Source: DATAFF01 sp036257595 (lineage in GTDB: Bacteria; Pseudomonadota; Alphaproteobacteria; Rhizobiales; Aestuariivirgaceae). From it: a stretch of DNA of 64,000 nt. Shown here in pieces: positions 1-9,292 of the stretch. Position numbers and translations under genes: made by a program. The stretch's first letter is position 1; each line of letters starts with the position of its first letter. The notes under the pieces were generated by a model. That model was not told the DNA's origin. It was given only the letters and a program-made list of their open reading frames with translations, and ran no database searches. The stretch is from the NCBI GenBank assembly GCA_036257595.1, contig DATAFF010000155.1:1-64000 (forward strand), read 5' to 3'.

Positions 1-1
1 G

Positions 2-1348
2 GTGTCGAGCCGTGCCCTCATGCCCGGTGATCGGTTGCCCTCGATCCGGAGCTTCGCCGCGACCCTGGGCGTGTCACCGTCCACTGTCGTTGAAGCCTAT
101 GATCGTCTCGTTGCCGAGGGCCTCATCCGAGCCCGGCGCGGCTCCGGTTTCTATGTCGCGCGCACGGGTCTGCCGGCAATGGTGCTTGGGGAAGCCGAGC
201 CGCGGCGCGACCGGGCGGTCGATCCGTTCTGGGTTTCGCGGCAATCGCTCGATGCAGATCCGACGGTGATGAAGCCCGGCTGCGGCTGGCTGCCGGCGGA
301 CTGGATGCCGAACTCCGCTCTTAGCCGCGGATTGCGGGCACTCGCGCGGGCCGAGGATGCTGTGCTCGCCGACTATGGCACTACGCGAGGCTCGCCAATT
401 CTGCGCCGGTTGCTGCTCTCGCGGTTTGCCGAAGAGGGCATCGAGACTTCGCCCGACCAGCTCATGCTGACGGTTTCGGGTACGCAGGCGATCGACCTGA
501 TCTGCCGCTTCCTGCTGAGGTCCGGCGACACGGTGCTGGTCGATGACCCATGCTATTTCAATTTCCAGGCACTCCTTCGAGCCCACCAAGTCAGGATTGT
601 CGGCGTGCCCTACACGCCCTCAGGGCCCGACGTGACCGTTTTCGAGGAGACCCTGACCGCAGAGCGACCCCGGCTCTACATCACGAACTCCGCGCTTCAT
701 AATCCGACTGGCGCCACGCTCTCGCCGCAGACCGCCCACAGGGTTTTGAGTTCAGCCTCGGTTCACGACCTTACGATCGTCGAGGATGACATCTTCGCCG
801 ATTTCGAGCCGGAGCCGTCGCCGCGTCTCGCCGTGCTCGACGGGCTCAACCGCGTTATCCGGATTGGCAGCTTTTCGAAGACCCTGTCCGCCTCGATCCG
901 CTGCGGTTACATCGCTGCACGGGCAGATTGGATCAACGGGCTCGTCGATCTGCAGGTCGCGACTTGCTTCGGTGGACCAAGCTTGGTCGCGACCGAGCTG
1001 ATCGCAAGCGTTCTTGCGGGCGGCGGCTACCGCAAGCACATGGAGGAATTGCGCCAGCGCCTGGCGCGGGCCAGACATGCAATTGCGACGCGCCTCGAGC
1101 CCCTTGGAATCCGGCCTTGGCTCATGCCACGCGGCGGCTTTTATCTTTGGTGTCGCCTGCCGGAGGGACAAGATTCCACCACGCTCGCTCGCAGGGCTTT
1201 GGAGGAGCGGGTCGTTCTGGCGCCAGGTAACGTGTTCAGCGTCTCTCAGACGGCGACTCCCTTCCTACGCTTCAACGTCGCCCAATCATACGACCCGCGC
1301 ATTCTCGCGGCCCTGAAGCGAGCGATGGATCGTCGACATGCCGCGTGA
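2..1348 (+). CDS. MocR-type PLP-dependent transcriptional regulator, 5' partial
   Basis: GntR-type winged helix (about residues 5-55: PGDRLPSIRSFA, then a recognition helix in GVSPSTVVEAYDRL) fused to a fold-type I aminotransferase domain filling the rest. The domain has an N-P-T-G turn at about 234, EDD at 261-263, and the PLP lysine in SFSKT (about K293). MocR proteins use PLP or an amino-acid adduct as effector and usually control a neighbouring amine or amino-acid gene, which must lie left of the window. A GTG sits at base 2, but family members carry roughly 20 further residues before PGDRLPS, so the gene very likely starts outside the window. Ends tail-to-tail with the LysR gene; its target is not visible. 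Confidence 0.9.
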   Translation: MSSRALMPGDRLPSIRSFAATLGVSPSTVVEAYDRLVAEGLIRARRGSGFYVARTGLPAMVLGEAEPRRDRAVDPFWVSRQSLDADPTVMKPGCGWLPADWMPNSALSRGLRALARAEDAVLADYGTTRGSPILRRLLLSRFAEEGIETSPDQLMLTVSGTQAIDLICRFLLRSGDTVLVDDPCYFNFQALLRAHQVRIVGVPYTPSGPDVTVFEETLTAERPRLYITNSALHNPTGATLSPQTAHRVLSSASVHDLTIVEDDIFADFEPEPSPRLAVLDGLNRVIRIGSFSKTLSASIRCGYIAARADWINGLVDLQVATCFGGPSLVATELIASVLAGGGYRKHMEELRQRLARARHAIATRLEPLGIRPWLMPRGGFYLWCRLPEGQDSTTLARRALEERVVLAPGNVFSVSQTATPFLRFNVAQSYDPRILAALKRAMDRRHAA

Positions 1349-1481
1349 ATTTTCTCATACCTGCGCCTTCCCCATGAGTCGAAGCTTCAGGTGCCGGTTA
1401 TCGACTTCCAGTGCCTCAGCCGCTCAGCGGTCAATTTCGCACGCCGATCCATGAAGGATTGAGTCCGACCATCCAGCGTCC

Positions 1482-2495
1482 TCACGGCTCGGTTGCGCGA
1501 CCGCGCGAGGTGAACCGGGTCAATCGGCGCCCTTCCTCGACCGTCTGGACGGCTTCCGTCATCAGCCACTCGCGAAAGGCGGCAATCTTCGATTTATGGA
1601 CCATGTCGCTGCTGCACAGGAAGTAGTAGCCCTCCTCGGTCTCGACCTCGATATCCGAGAGCCTGGCCAACCGGCCGCTAACCAAATCGCCATGGGCAAG
1701 CAGCAATGTGGTGAAGCAGATCCCCTGCCCCTGCACGGCAGCGGCGATCATCAGATTGGCGTCGCTGAAGTAAAGCGTGTCGCGGAAAGGCTTGCGGATC
1801 AACCCGCTCTTCTCGAGCCAGGCTGTCCAGTCCGGCTGGTTCAGCACCTGGAGCAGCGTATGGCCGGCGAGCTCGCCATGCGAGATCGATTGGTGGTCCT
1901 TGAAAAGGCTCGGGCTGCAGACGGGAATGAGCGCTTCATCCACGATCTTCTCGGCATGCATATTCTCCCATGTGCCCTTTCCCCACCGGATCGCGACATC
2001 GATATCCTGACGATTGAATGCTACCGGATCCGAGGATGCGAGAAGCGTGACCTTGATGTTCGGATTTCGCTCCATGAAGCCCTTGAGCCGCGGCGCGAGC
2101 CAGGAGGAAGCAAATGCCGGCGCCGCATTCACGCACAGCACGGCCGGCGCCGAGGGATCCGAAAGCTTGCTGCAAGCCCGCGCCATCATGTTGAGAGCTT
2201 CACTGACCGTGGCGCACAAGGCCGTCCCTTCGCGGGTCAGCTCAAGTCCGCGGGGCAGCCGACGAAACAGCCGAACGTCGAGGAACTCTTCGAGCTGCCG
2301 GATCTGCTGACTGATGGCCGACTGGGTGACCAAGAGCTCCTCGGCGGCAATCGTGAAGCTGGAATGGCGCGCCGCCGCCTCGAAGGCTCGAAACAGATTG
2401 AGCGGGGGCAGCCGGCGGTTGCGCTGACTAACCCGGGGCGGCGACGGGGACGGCCTCGCCTTGCCTCGAGCCGGCGGTGGCTTCTGATGCTCCAT
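1482..2495 (-). CDS. LysR-family transcriptional regulator (GcvA-like)
   Basis: 337 residues. A basic, proline-rich N-terminal tail of about 28 residues precedes the LysR helix-turn-helix (LPPLNLFRAFEAAARHSSF, then the AISQQIRQLE recognition region). A periplasmic-binding-like effector domain follows from about residue 115 (VLCVNAAPAFASSWLAPRL). The PPLNLFRAFEAAARH opening is typical of the GcvA/AmpR-like group. It lies 42 bp downstream of, and on the same strand as, the LLM monooxygenase gene, so the two may be co-transcribed. It probably controls the divergent promoter at 3606-3824, where two inverted repeats are seen. The ATG at 2495 is the only good start. The effector is unknown. Confidence 0.9.
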   Translation of the reverse strand: MEHQKPPPARGKARPSPSPPRVSQRNRRLPPLNLFRAFEAAARHSSFTIAAEELLVTQSAISQQIRQLEEFLDVRLFRRLPRGLELTREGTALCATVSEALNMMARACSKLSDPSAPAVLCVNAAPAFASSWLAPRLKGFMERNPNIKVTLLASSDPVAFNRQDIDVAIRWGKGTWENMHAEKIVDEALIPVCSPSLFKDHQSISHGELAGHTLLQVLNQPDWTAWLEKSGLIRKPFRDTLYFSDANLMIAAAVQGQGICFTTLLLAHGDLVSGRLARLSDIEVETEEGYYFLCSSDMVHKSKIAAFREWLMTEAVQTVEEGRRLTRFTSRGRATEP

Positions 2496-2537
2496 GAAAG
2501 TTCCTACGGGTCGGGGAGCAGATGGTCGAACCTCACC

Positions 2538-3605
2538 CTATGCTGCATCAGAAAGGCCGTCCTGCGCCAGCACCGATCCGAGAAGCGGCAGAACATCTGC
2601 GCCGAACCGCTCCATTGATGCCAATGTCTCGCGACGGCCAATGCCGGCAAACCCCATGAAGCAGGACAGATGGCTGGGTTTCATCGCAGAAATTTCGCTG
2701 GCAAGCCGCTCGGCGCAGTCTTGCGCACCGCCGATCACCGCATTGTCCAGAAAATCGTCAAGTGGCGGTTCGTCATGAAACGGCATCAACCGCACAAATG
2801 GGCCGTCCTTATCGAATGTGGCGCCCTTGAGATTGCGATCGGCGCGAAACAGGTTCCGGACACATTCCGCGGCATGCAGCGCGTCACTGCGACGTTCCGT
2901 GACGTAGACGAAGCGCTGCACCGCCAGTGGCATGGTCTCCGCCGACCCGCCACCGGCCGTCCAGCCCTCGACGATCCGCCGACGCTGCTCCAGAGCAAGA
3001 TCGAGCCCGCGATGCCCGAAGCTCATGAAGGGTGTGTGGCCGCCCCGCGCCGCCCGTTCGAGAACCGCCCGGTTTGTGCTGACGACATAGACTTCCGGCA
3101 GCTCCAGACCGAACGGGCGCATCGGCAGCTCGGTCGGCGGAATATGGAAGTTCCGCCCCGAATAAGTGATCGCACCCGTCGAAAGACCCTGCTCCAGGAT
3201 GTCCCATACCTCGAGCATGATCTCGTGCTTGCGCTCCGGATCGACGCCGAAGCGGCTGAACTCGTAAGGCTGGTAACCGCAACCGAGCCCCAGCACCAGC
3301 CGGCCGCCGCTCAGCAGGTCGGCGAACGCCACCTCCTGCACCAACCTGAGAGGATTGTGAAACGGCAGCGGCAGGACAGCCGGACCGAGACGGATGCGCC
3401 TGGTCGCGGGGACGCAGCGCGTCACCATCATCAGCGCCGCCGGGCAGATCGAGTGATTGGTGAAATGGTGCTCGGCAAACCAGGCGATATCGAAATTGAG
3501 ATCCTCGGCCATGGTCACCATGTCGATCGAGGTCTGGACCACCGCCGCCGGCGACGTGTTGCGGTCGTAGAGACCCATGAGGTTGAAGAGACCGAGCTTC
3601 ACCAT
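2538..3605 (-). CDS. LLM-class flavin-dependent monooxygenase
   Basis: 355 residues; bacterial luciferase-like TIM barrel. It has the family opening KLGLFNLMGL, WFAEHHF around residue 45, and the GGRLVLGLGCGYQPYEF segment near residue 110. The reading frame extends upstream to 3638, but the start at 3605 (ATG, or the GTG immediately after) aligns with the paralogue at 10067, which begins MKLGLFNLM. Such enzymes use reduced FMN supplied by a separate reductase, and a reductase gene exists at 11157. It diverges from the SDR/ABC/LLM operon and probably belongs to the same pathway. Substrate unknown; oxidative C-N, C-S or Baeyer-Villiger chemistry are all possible for the class. Confidence 0.88.
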   Translation of the reverse strand: MVKLGLFNLMGLYDRNTSPAAVVQTSIDMVTMAEDLNFDIAWFAEHHFTNHSICPAALMMVTRCVPATRRIRLGPAVLPLPFHNPLRLVQEVAFADLLSGGRLVLGLGCGYQPYEFSRFGVDPERKHEIMLEVWDILEQGLSTGAITYSGRNFHIPPTELPMRPFGLELPEVYVVSTNRAVLERAARGGHTPFMSFGHRGLDLALEQRRRIVEGWTAGGGSAETMPLAVQRFVYVTERRSDALHAAECVRNLFRADRNLKGATFDKDGPFVRLMPFHDEPPLDDFLDNAVIGGAQDCAERLASEISAMKPSHLSCFMGFAGIGRRETLASMERFGADVLPLLGSVLAQDGLSDAA

Positions 3606-3686
3606 GGTGCGCCATCTTTCGAGCAGCATCTGTATCACCGCTGCTCGGGCTCACCCAAATTAGATGTCGTCACGTAGCCAACACGC

Positions 3687-3701
3687 ATTAGTTCGACTAA
3701 T
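3687..3701. promoter_or_regulatory. Inverted repeat, candidate LysR-type operator
   Basis: ATTAGT-TCG-ACTAAT: perfect 6-bp arms around a 3-bp centre, in the 219-bp divergent region between the LLM gene and the SDR/ABC operon. Its size and AT-rich arms fit a LysR-type box, and a LysR gene lies just downstream of the LLM gene. The assignment to that regulator is inference. Confidence 0.45.
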
Positions 3702-3724
3702 CCCGATGCCTGCACCAGCCCTTC

Positions 3725-3738
3725 TAATGCCGGCATTA
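3725..3738. promoter_or_regulatory. Perfect 14-bp palindrome, second candidate operator
   Basis: TAATGCCGGCATTA is a perfect palindrome 24 bp to the right of the other inverted repeat, still upstream of the SDR start at 3825. Two different symmetric elements in one short divergent promoter suggest a recognition site and an activation site for one regulator, or sites for two regulators. Confidence 0.4.
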
Positions 3739-3824
3739 TGAAACATCGTTTGTGCGTCGCTCCGGAATTTCCAAAACTCCGGGTGCCGGGCATCGACAGC
3801 GCGACCACAATCAAGGACTCGCGA

Positions 3825-4574
3825 ATGGCTGCTTTGCCGGAATTCCATGGAAAATCTGCAATCGTCACCGGCGGGGCCCGTGGCCTTGGCCGAGCGATCG
3901 CACAGATGTTGGTCGAGCGCGGCGCGCAGGTCGCCATCATCGATCTGAACGGACAGGCCGCGGCCGAAACCGCCGACGAGCTGCGGCGCAGCGACGGGAT
4001 CGTGCATGACATCGCCGGCGACATCCGCTTTCGTGACGGCGCACGAGCAGCCGTGACCACGGCCGCCGCACGGCTCGGCGCGCTCGACATTCTCGTCAAT
4101 AATGCCGGCGTCTATCCGCGAAAGCCCCTGCTCGAGATCGACGATCAGGCCTGGGACCATACGTTCGATGTGAATCTGCGCGGCATGTATCACGTGACCT
4201 GCGTCGCGGTGCCGTTGATGCAGGCGCGAAAAGGCGGTCGCATCGTGTCGATCGCCTCGATCGATGCGCACATCCCCTATCCCAAGAATGCCCACTACGC
4301 GGCTGCCAAGGCCGGGGTGATCAGCTTCACCCGCTCCTTTGCCGAAGCCTGCGCCGCTGATCAGATTCTGGTCAATGCCGTGTCCCCTGGTCCGATTGCC
4401 ACCCAGCAATTGCGCGATCTCGGAATCCTTGCCGATCTCGAGAAGAATGCACCGCTCGGCCGTGTCGCGTCGCCCGAGGACATTGCTGAAGTCGTATGTT
4501 TCCTGGCGAGCAGTCGCAACCGCTTCATCACTGGCGAAACGATCATTGCCAGCGGCGGCATCGTGATGGCGTGA
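3825..4574 (+). CDS. SDR-family NAD(P)-dependent oxidoreductase
   Basis: 249 residues, classical short-chain dehydrogenase. The nucleotide-binding glycine motif is TGGARGLGRA (about residues 14-23), followed by the NNAG motif, a catalytic serine in VSIASID, and a Y-x3-K pair in HYAAAKAG. It ends in the usual ITGETIIASGG. The frame is open from 3738, but AAGGA at about 3814 and the ATG at 3825 give the family-like start MAALPEFHGK. First gene of a plus-strand operon running to 11642, 23 bp before the binding-protein gene. Probably oxidises or reduces an alcohol or ketone intermediate of the imported substrate. Confidence 0.88.
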   Translation: MAALPEFHGKSAIVTGGARGLGRAIAQMLVERGAQVAIIDLNGQAAAETADELRRSDGIVHDIAGDIRFRDGARAAVTTAAARLGALDILVNNAGVYPRKPLLEIDDQAWDHTFDVNLRGMYHVTCVAVPLMQARKGGRIVSIASIDAHIPYPKNAHYAAAKAGVISFTRSFAEACAADQILVNAVSPGPIATQQLRDLGILADLEKNAPLGRVASPEDIAEVVCFLASSRNRFITGETIIASGGIVMA

Positions 4575-4597
4575 AATCAGAACCAAGGGAGGAATCC

Positions 4598-5659
4598 GTG
4601 AAACAGCGACAACATCTCAACCGTCGGGGTCTCCTGGCAAGTGCCGCCGGCATTGCGGTGGGGCTGCCGGTGATGGGCTTCCCGACCGTGCTGCGCGCCA
4701 AGCCCGAGCGCATGACGATCCCCAATCCAGGTGGCGCCCTCGAAGAGGCGCTGAAGGCTGCCTATTTCAAGACCTTCACCGAGAAGACCGGCATCGAGAT
4801 CTCCGGCGCACCCTATGCCGATACCGCCAAAATCAAGGCGATGGTCGAGAACAATGCGGTGGACACCGACGTCATCTTCACCGACGCGGCTGATGCCGCG
4901 ATGCTTGCCAAGCAAGGCCTGCTCGAGCCGATCGACTTCTCCGTGGTCGACAAATCGGTGCTCATCCCCGAAGCGGTGCACGAGCACTATCTCCTCGCCG
5001 ACGTCGCCGCCTACGCCATGGCGTGGAACACCAAGAGCATGTCGGACGACAAGCGCCCCAAGACCTGGGCTGAGTTCTTCGATCCGGCGGCCAAGCCCGG
5101 TCAGCGCAGCCTATGGAAATATGCCGCCCAGACCCTTGAGGTCGCTGCGATGGGCGCCGGCCAAAGCCGCGACAAGCTCTATCCGCTCGATCTCGATGCC
5201 GCCTTTGCCAAGCTCGACGCGGTCAAGGGCTCTCTCACTTGGTGGGACTCCGGGGCACAGGGGGCGCAGCTCATCATCGATGGCGAGACCGATGTCGGGA
5301 CCGTGTGGAATGGCCGGCTCTACAAGCCACGCAAGGACGGTGCCCCGGTCGACTACACCTTCGATCATTGCCTCTATGTCTGCGACTCGATCGTCGTCCC
5401 CAAGGGTGCCAGGAACAAAGCCGAGGCAATGACCTTCATCGCCAATTTCACTGATCCCAAGAATCAAGCGGTGTTCTGCAAGTCGATACCGTATGGACCG
5501 GTGAACCCCGCAACCTTCCCGCTGCTCGATTCCGAGACCAAGGCGGCTCTGCCAAATGCGCCGGAGAATGCCAAGACCGCGGTTTTCCAGAATTTCGGCT
5601 ATTGGGCCGACAATGGCGCGAAGATCATCGAGCAGTTCAACAAATGGCTACTGGGATAG
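4598..5659 (+). CDS. ABC transporter substrate-binding protein (PotD-type, family 1)
   Basis: 353 residues. GTG start at 4598 preceded by a strong ribosome-binding site (AAGGGAGGA, 4584-4592). The N-terminus has a Tat-like signal (NRRGLLASAAG) ending near VLRA, so the protein is expected in the periplasm. The mature part resembles spermidine/putrescine-type binding proteins: NPGGALEEALKAAYFKTF, a TDVIFTDAAD segment, and a conserved WWDSGAQ region. It is followed directly by two permeases and an ATPase. The ligand is unknown; amine-like or carboxylated small molecules are common for this group. Confidence 0.9.
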   Translation: MKQRQHLNRRGLLASAAGIAVGLPVMGFPTVLRAKPERMTIPNPGGALEEALKAAYFKTFTEKTGIEISGAPYADTAKIKAMVENNAVDTDVIFTDAADAAMLAKQGLLEPIDFSVVDKSVLIPEAVHEHYLLADVAAYAMAWNTKSMSDDKRPKTWAEFFDPAAKPGQRSLWKYAAQTLEVAAMGAGQSRDKLYPLDLDAAFAKLDAVKGSLTWWDSGAQGAQLIIDGETDVGTVWNGRLYKPRKDGAPVDYTFDHCLYVCDSIVVPKGARNKAEAMTFIANFTDPKNQAVFCKSIPYGPVNPATFPLLDSETKAALPNAPENAKTAVFQNFGYWADNGAKIIEQFNKWLLG

Positions 5660-5681
5660 ACAGCTGACCGGAAATAGGCGC

Positions 5682-6566
5682 ATGGCCGCCATCGACACCG
5701 CCCAGCGGGCGCAAACATTGGTAAGACCGTGGACGCCGGCCCGAGGCTATGCGCTGCTCCTGCTCGCGCCGGCTGCGGTTCTCGCCATCTTCTTCATCTG
5801 GCCACTGGTTCAGGTGGTCATACGCAGCCTCGTCGAACCGGAGATCGGCCTCGGCAACTATGCCAGGATTTTCGCGACGACCACCTATCTGAGGGTCATC
5901 GCCAATACCATGACACTTGCCGCAACAGTCGCGCTGGTGACGCTGGTTCTTGCCTATCCCGTCGCTTGGATGGTGTCGGGCGCGCGCGGCAACACACTCT
6001 ATTTCTGCCTTGCCCTGATCCTCATTCCATTCTGGACAAGCGTTGTGATCCGGACCTTCGCCTGGATGGTGCTGTTTCAACGTCGCGGTGTCCTGAACAG
6101 CTTTCTCGTGTCGAGCGGCCTCATCGAGCAGCCGCTGCGTCTCATGCATAATTCTATCGGTGTCCATATCGGCATGGTGCACATCCTTCTGCCCTTCATG
6201 GTCCTGCCGCTCCTCAGCTCGATGCGCTCCATCGATCCGACGATCATGCGGGCGGCATCCGTGCTCGGTGCCAATCCTCTGCGGCAGTTCGTCCATGTCT
6301 ATCTTCCTCTCACCATGCCGGGGGTTAGCGCCGGCGTTCTTCTGGTTTTCATCTCGGCGCTCGGGTTCTTCATCACCCCCGCCCTGCTCGGCGGGCCTCA
6401 GAACATGACGATCGCAGTTCTCATCGAGCAGCAAACGTCGCGGCTGCTGGACTGGCCGATGGCATCGGCACTCGCTTCGCTGCTGCTCGCAGCAACGGCG
6501 TTGCTCTACCTTCTCTACGATCGGATTTCCCGGCATCTCGGCGCGGCCGGGGTGCTTGGAGGCTGA
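5682..6566 (+). CDS. ABC transporter permease (PotB-type)
   Basis: 294 residues, inner-membrane permease with a long first hydrophobic segment (ALLLLAPAAVLAIFFIWPL) and about six membrane helices. It has an EAA-type loop for ATPase contact (AASVLGANPLRQF followed by LPLTMPG). The ATG at 5682 is chosen over the upstream in-frame ATG at 5556, which lies inside the binding-protein gene. One base separates it from the next permease, consistent with translational coupling of a heterodimeric channel. Confidence 0.9.
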   Translation: MAAIDTAQRAQTLVRPWTPARGYALLLLAPAAVLAIFFIWPLVQVVIRSLVEPEIGLGNYARIFATTTYLRVIANTMTLAATVALVTLVLAYPVAWMVSGARGNTLYFCLALILIPFWTSVVIRTFAWMVLFQRRGVLNSFLVSSGLIEQPLRLMHNSIGVHIGMVHILLPFMVLPLLSSMRSIDPTIMRAASVLGANPLRQFVHVYLPLTMPGVSAGVLLVFISALGFFITPALLGGPQNMTIAVLIEQQTSRLLDWPMASALASLLLAATALLYLLYDRISRHLGAAGVLGG

Positions 6567-6567
6567 G

Positions 6568-7383
6568 ATGGCGGAAACGCCATGGATCATTCTTGGCAAT
6601 GCCATCCGCTTCGTCGCGGTGTTGGTCTTGATCTATCTCGTCCTGCCAACGTTCGTCATCGTTCCCCTGTCATTCTCGAGCGAAAGCTTCCTGAGCTTTC
6701 CCCCGCCCGGCTGGTCTCTGCGGTGGTATGAGCAGCTGATCGCCCATCAGGACTACGGGATAGCTCTCGCCAACAGCCTCAAGATTGGCCTCCCTGCCGC
6801 CGCACTGGCCACCGTTCTCGGCACCATGGCTGCGCTGGGACTGGCCCGCGGCAACATGCCCGGTCGTACGCTCATGACCATCATCGTCATTGCGCCTTTG
6901 ATCCTGCCGCCGATCGTGCTCGCCATCGGGCTCTTTCCCATCATGGTCCGGCTCGGAATCATCGGCACCTATCCCGCCATCCTGTTTGGCCATATTGTCG
7001 TCTCGATGCCACTCGTCTTCATCACCGTCGCGGCCGCTCTCAAAAGCTACAGTCCCACATTCGAACTTGCCGCCATGACACTTGGCGCCAATCAATGGCG
7101 AAGCTTCTGGCACGTGACCTTTCCAATGATCCGGCTCGGCGTGATGGTCGGATTCATCTTCGCCTTTACCTTTTCTTTCGATGAAATCATTCTCGCCCTC
7201 TTCCTCACCAACTCCGCCACCCGCACCCTGCCGCGGCTCCTCTGGGAGCAGCTCAATCTCTATATGACACCGCTCGTTGCCGCAGCGACCGTGGTCATCC
7301 TCTGCATTACCATGTTGATGCTTTTCATCGCTGCGAGCATTTCCCGCAGAAGCGACGCCAAGCAGGCGGACGGATCATCATGA
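6568..7383 (+). CDS. ABC transporter permease (PotC-type)
   Basis: 271 residues, second permease of the PotD-type importer, with about six membrane segments and an EAA loop (ELAAMTLGANQWRSFWHV). The FDEIILALFLT segment is typical of PotC-like partners. The ATG at 6568 has GGAGG at 6558-6562. It overlaps the ATPase start by four bases (ATGA), so the transporter genes form one translational unit. Confidence 0.9.
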   Translation: MAETPWIILGNAIRFVAVLVLIYLVLPTFVIVPLSFSSESFLSFPPPGWSLRWYEQLIAHQDYGIALANSLKIGLPAAALATVLGTMAALGLARGNMPGRTLMTIIVIAPLILPPIVLAIGLFPIMVRLGIIGTYPAILFGHIVVSMPLVFITVAAALKSYSPTFELAAMTLGANQWRSFWHVTFPMIRLGVMVGFIFAFTFSFDEIILALFLTNSATRTLPRLLWEQLNLYMTPLVAAATVVILCITMLMLFIAASISRRSDAKQADGSS

Positions 7384-8516
7384 AGCAGCCGATATTCCAG
7401 CCCGAGGTCGCGACGACACCGCCGCTTCGCAACACGATGGGAGCCGCGGTCAATTTCATCGGCCTCGAGAAGCGCTACGGAATTGTCAGGGCACTGATGC
7501 CGACCACCCTCGAAATTCTATCGGGAGAGTTCTTCGCAATCATCGGCCCGAGCGGCTCGGGCAAGTCGACCTTGCTCGGCGTCACTGCCGGCTTCATTCC
7601 GTCATCGGCTGGCCAGATCCTGGTGAATGGCCGAGATCTCGTCGGCGAGCCGCCCTACACCCGGAACATCGGTATGGTGTTCCAGAACTACTCACTGTTT
7701 CCTCATATGACGGTTGCCGAGAACATCGCGTTCCCGCTCAAGATGCGTGGCAAGCCGGCAGCCGAAATCGACGGCAAGGTTGCCCGCATGCTGGAGGCCG
7801 TCCGGCTTTCGGGCTTCGGTGCTCGTCGTCCGCAGCAACTGTCCGGCGGCCAGCAGCAGCGAGTCGCGCTCGCCAGGGCTGCCGTCTATGACCCGCTGCT
7901 GCTGCTCATGGACGAGCCACTCGGCGCTCTCGACAAGAATCTCAGGGAGGAAATGCAGGAGGAGATCAAACGCTTCCAGGCTGCGATCGGCACAACTGTG
8001 ATCTATGTCACGCATGATCAGCAGGAAGCCGCCTGCATGGCCGACCGCATTGCCGTCATGAACAATGGGGCCATCATTCAGATCGCCACACCGCGCGAGC
8101 TCTATGAGAACCCGCGCACCAGTTTTGTCGCGAGCTTTCTCGGTGAAGCCAATCTCATGAAGGTCGAACAGATCACCGGCGGAGGTGTCAACGGATGCAC
8201 CGCGCGCGTGCTAGGCGGACATATTGTGCGCACTGCATCGACCATCCTGCCGGCAACGCCCTCGGCGCTGCTGGTGCGACCTGAGAACATCATGATCGGC
8301 GACGAGCGTGGCTCCGCCGAAAACCGGTTTCCGGGCGTGATCTCCGACGTGGTCTACACTGCCGGCTCCGTGCGCTATCGCGTCCGGCTCGGCGGCGATC
8401 TTGTTCTGACAGTTCGAGTGCCGTCCCGTCATGGCATTGTTCTCCAGGCGCTCGGGGATGCAGTGACGGTCGCCTGGCGTGCCAGCGACACCATCATCGT
8501 TGCGGAGGAAGGATGA
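7380..8516 (+). CDS. ABC transporter ATP-binding protein (PotA-type)
   Basis: 378 residues. Nucleotide-binding domain with Walker A GPSGSGKS (about residues 57-64), Q-loop VFQNYSL, signature LSGGQQQR, Walker B LLLMDEP and the switch histidine in VTHDQ. A C-terminal TOBE-type regulatory domain follows, containing VRPENIMI. It energises the importer formed with the two preceding permeases and the binding protein. The start overlaps the upstream stop (ATGA), and the stop overlaps the following SDR start. Confidence 0.92.
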   Translation: MKQPIFQPEVATTPPLRNTMGAAVNFIGLEKRYGIVRALMPTTLEILSGEFFAIIGPSGSGKSTLLGVTAGFIPSSAGQILVNGRDLVGEPPYTRNIGMVFQNYSLFPHMTVAENIAFPLKMRGKPAAEIDGKVARMLEAVRLSGFGARRPQQLSGGQQQRVALARAAVYDPLLLLMDEPLGALDKNLREEMQEEIKRFQAAIGTTVIYVTHDQQEAACMADRIAVMNNGAIIQIATPRELYENPRTSFVASFLGEANLMKVEQITGGGVNGCTARVLGGHIVRTASTILPATPSALLVRPENIMIGDERGSAENRFPGVISDVVYTAGSVRYRVRLGGDLVLTVRVPSRHGIVLQALGDAVTVAWRASDTIIVAEEG

Positions 8517-9271
8517 CGCACGACCTGGATGGCCGCGTTGCCATCATCACCGGCGCCGGCTCGGGCATTGGTCAGGCAACGGTCTGGCTGCTCGCCGAGC
8601 GGGGTGCTGCCGTGCTGGTTCAAGACATCGATCCGGACGGTGCAGCAGCCACAGCGGCCCGGCTCGGCCGGCAAGGCTGCGACTTCCTTGTCCTGGTTTG
8701 CGATATTGCTGACCCGCAGGCCAACCGTCGCATCGTGGAGGCCGCGGTGAACCGTTGGGGGGCCTTGGATATCCTGGTCAACAATGCCGGCATCGGCATC
8801 GATCGTTCGATCGAGAACATTGATGAGCTGGCGTTCGACCGCATGTTCGCTGTCCATGTCAAAGGGACGTTCTTCACCACCCAGGCAGCCGCGCCAGCGT
8901 TGAAGCAGTCCGGGCGCGGTCGAATCATCAACACCTCCTCGCGCTGGGCGCTCGCGGGTCACGACAGGGCATCCGACTATGTTGCTGCCAAATCGGCAAT
9001 CCTCGGTCTGACCAAGGCCTGGGCCCGCGAGCTGGCGCCCCACCACATCACGGTCAATGCCATCGCTCCCGGAGGTGTCAAGACGGCGATGGTTCGCCGA
9101 ACTCTCGGGGAATCCGGCATCGCCACCGAAGAGAAGCAGGTGCCGCTCGGCCGATGGAGCGATCCAGGCGAGATCGCGGCCACCACCGCATTTCTCGCAT
9201 CAGACGCAGCGGCATTCATCACCGGCCAGGTGATCTCCCCCAATGGCGGCAAGACAATGGTCGGGTTCTAG
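8513..9271 (+). CDS. SDR-family oxidoreductase (first of a tandem pair)
   Basis: 252 residues, classical SDR: TGAGSGIG cofactor motif, NNAG, catalytic serine region NTSSRWAL, Y-x3-K in DYVAAKSA, and the C-terminal ITGQVISPNGG. It starts at an ATG overlapping the ATPase stop, with GGAGGAAGG just upstream. The following gene encodes a protein of identical length with the same C-terminal ITGQVISPNGG, so the two look like tandem paralogues acting on related intermediates of the imported substrate. Substrate not identifiable. Confidence 0.88.
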   Translation: MTHDLDGRVAIITGAGSGIGQATVWLLAERGAAVLVQDIDPDGAAATAARLGRQGCDFLVLVCDIADPQANRRIVEAAVNRWGALDILVNNAGIGIDRSIENIDELAFDRMFAVHVKGTFFTTQAAAPALKQSGRGRIINTSSRWALAGHDRASDYVAAKSAILGLTKAWARELAPHHITVNAIAPGGVKTAMVRRTLGESGIATEEKQVPLGRWSDPGEIAATTAFLASDAAAFITGQVISPNGGKTMVGF

Positions 9272-9292
9272 GGCAAGAGGAGATCGGAAGGG

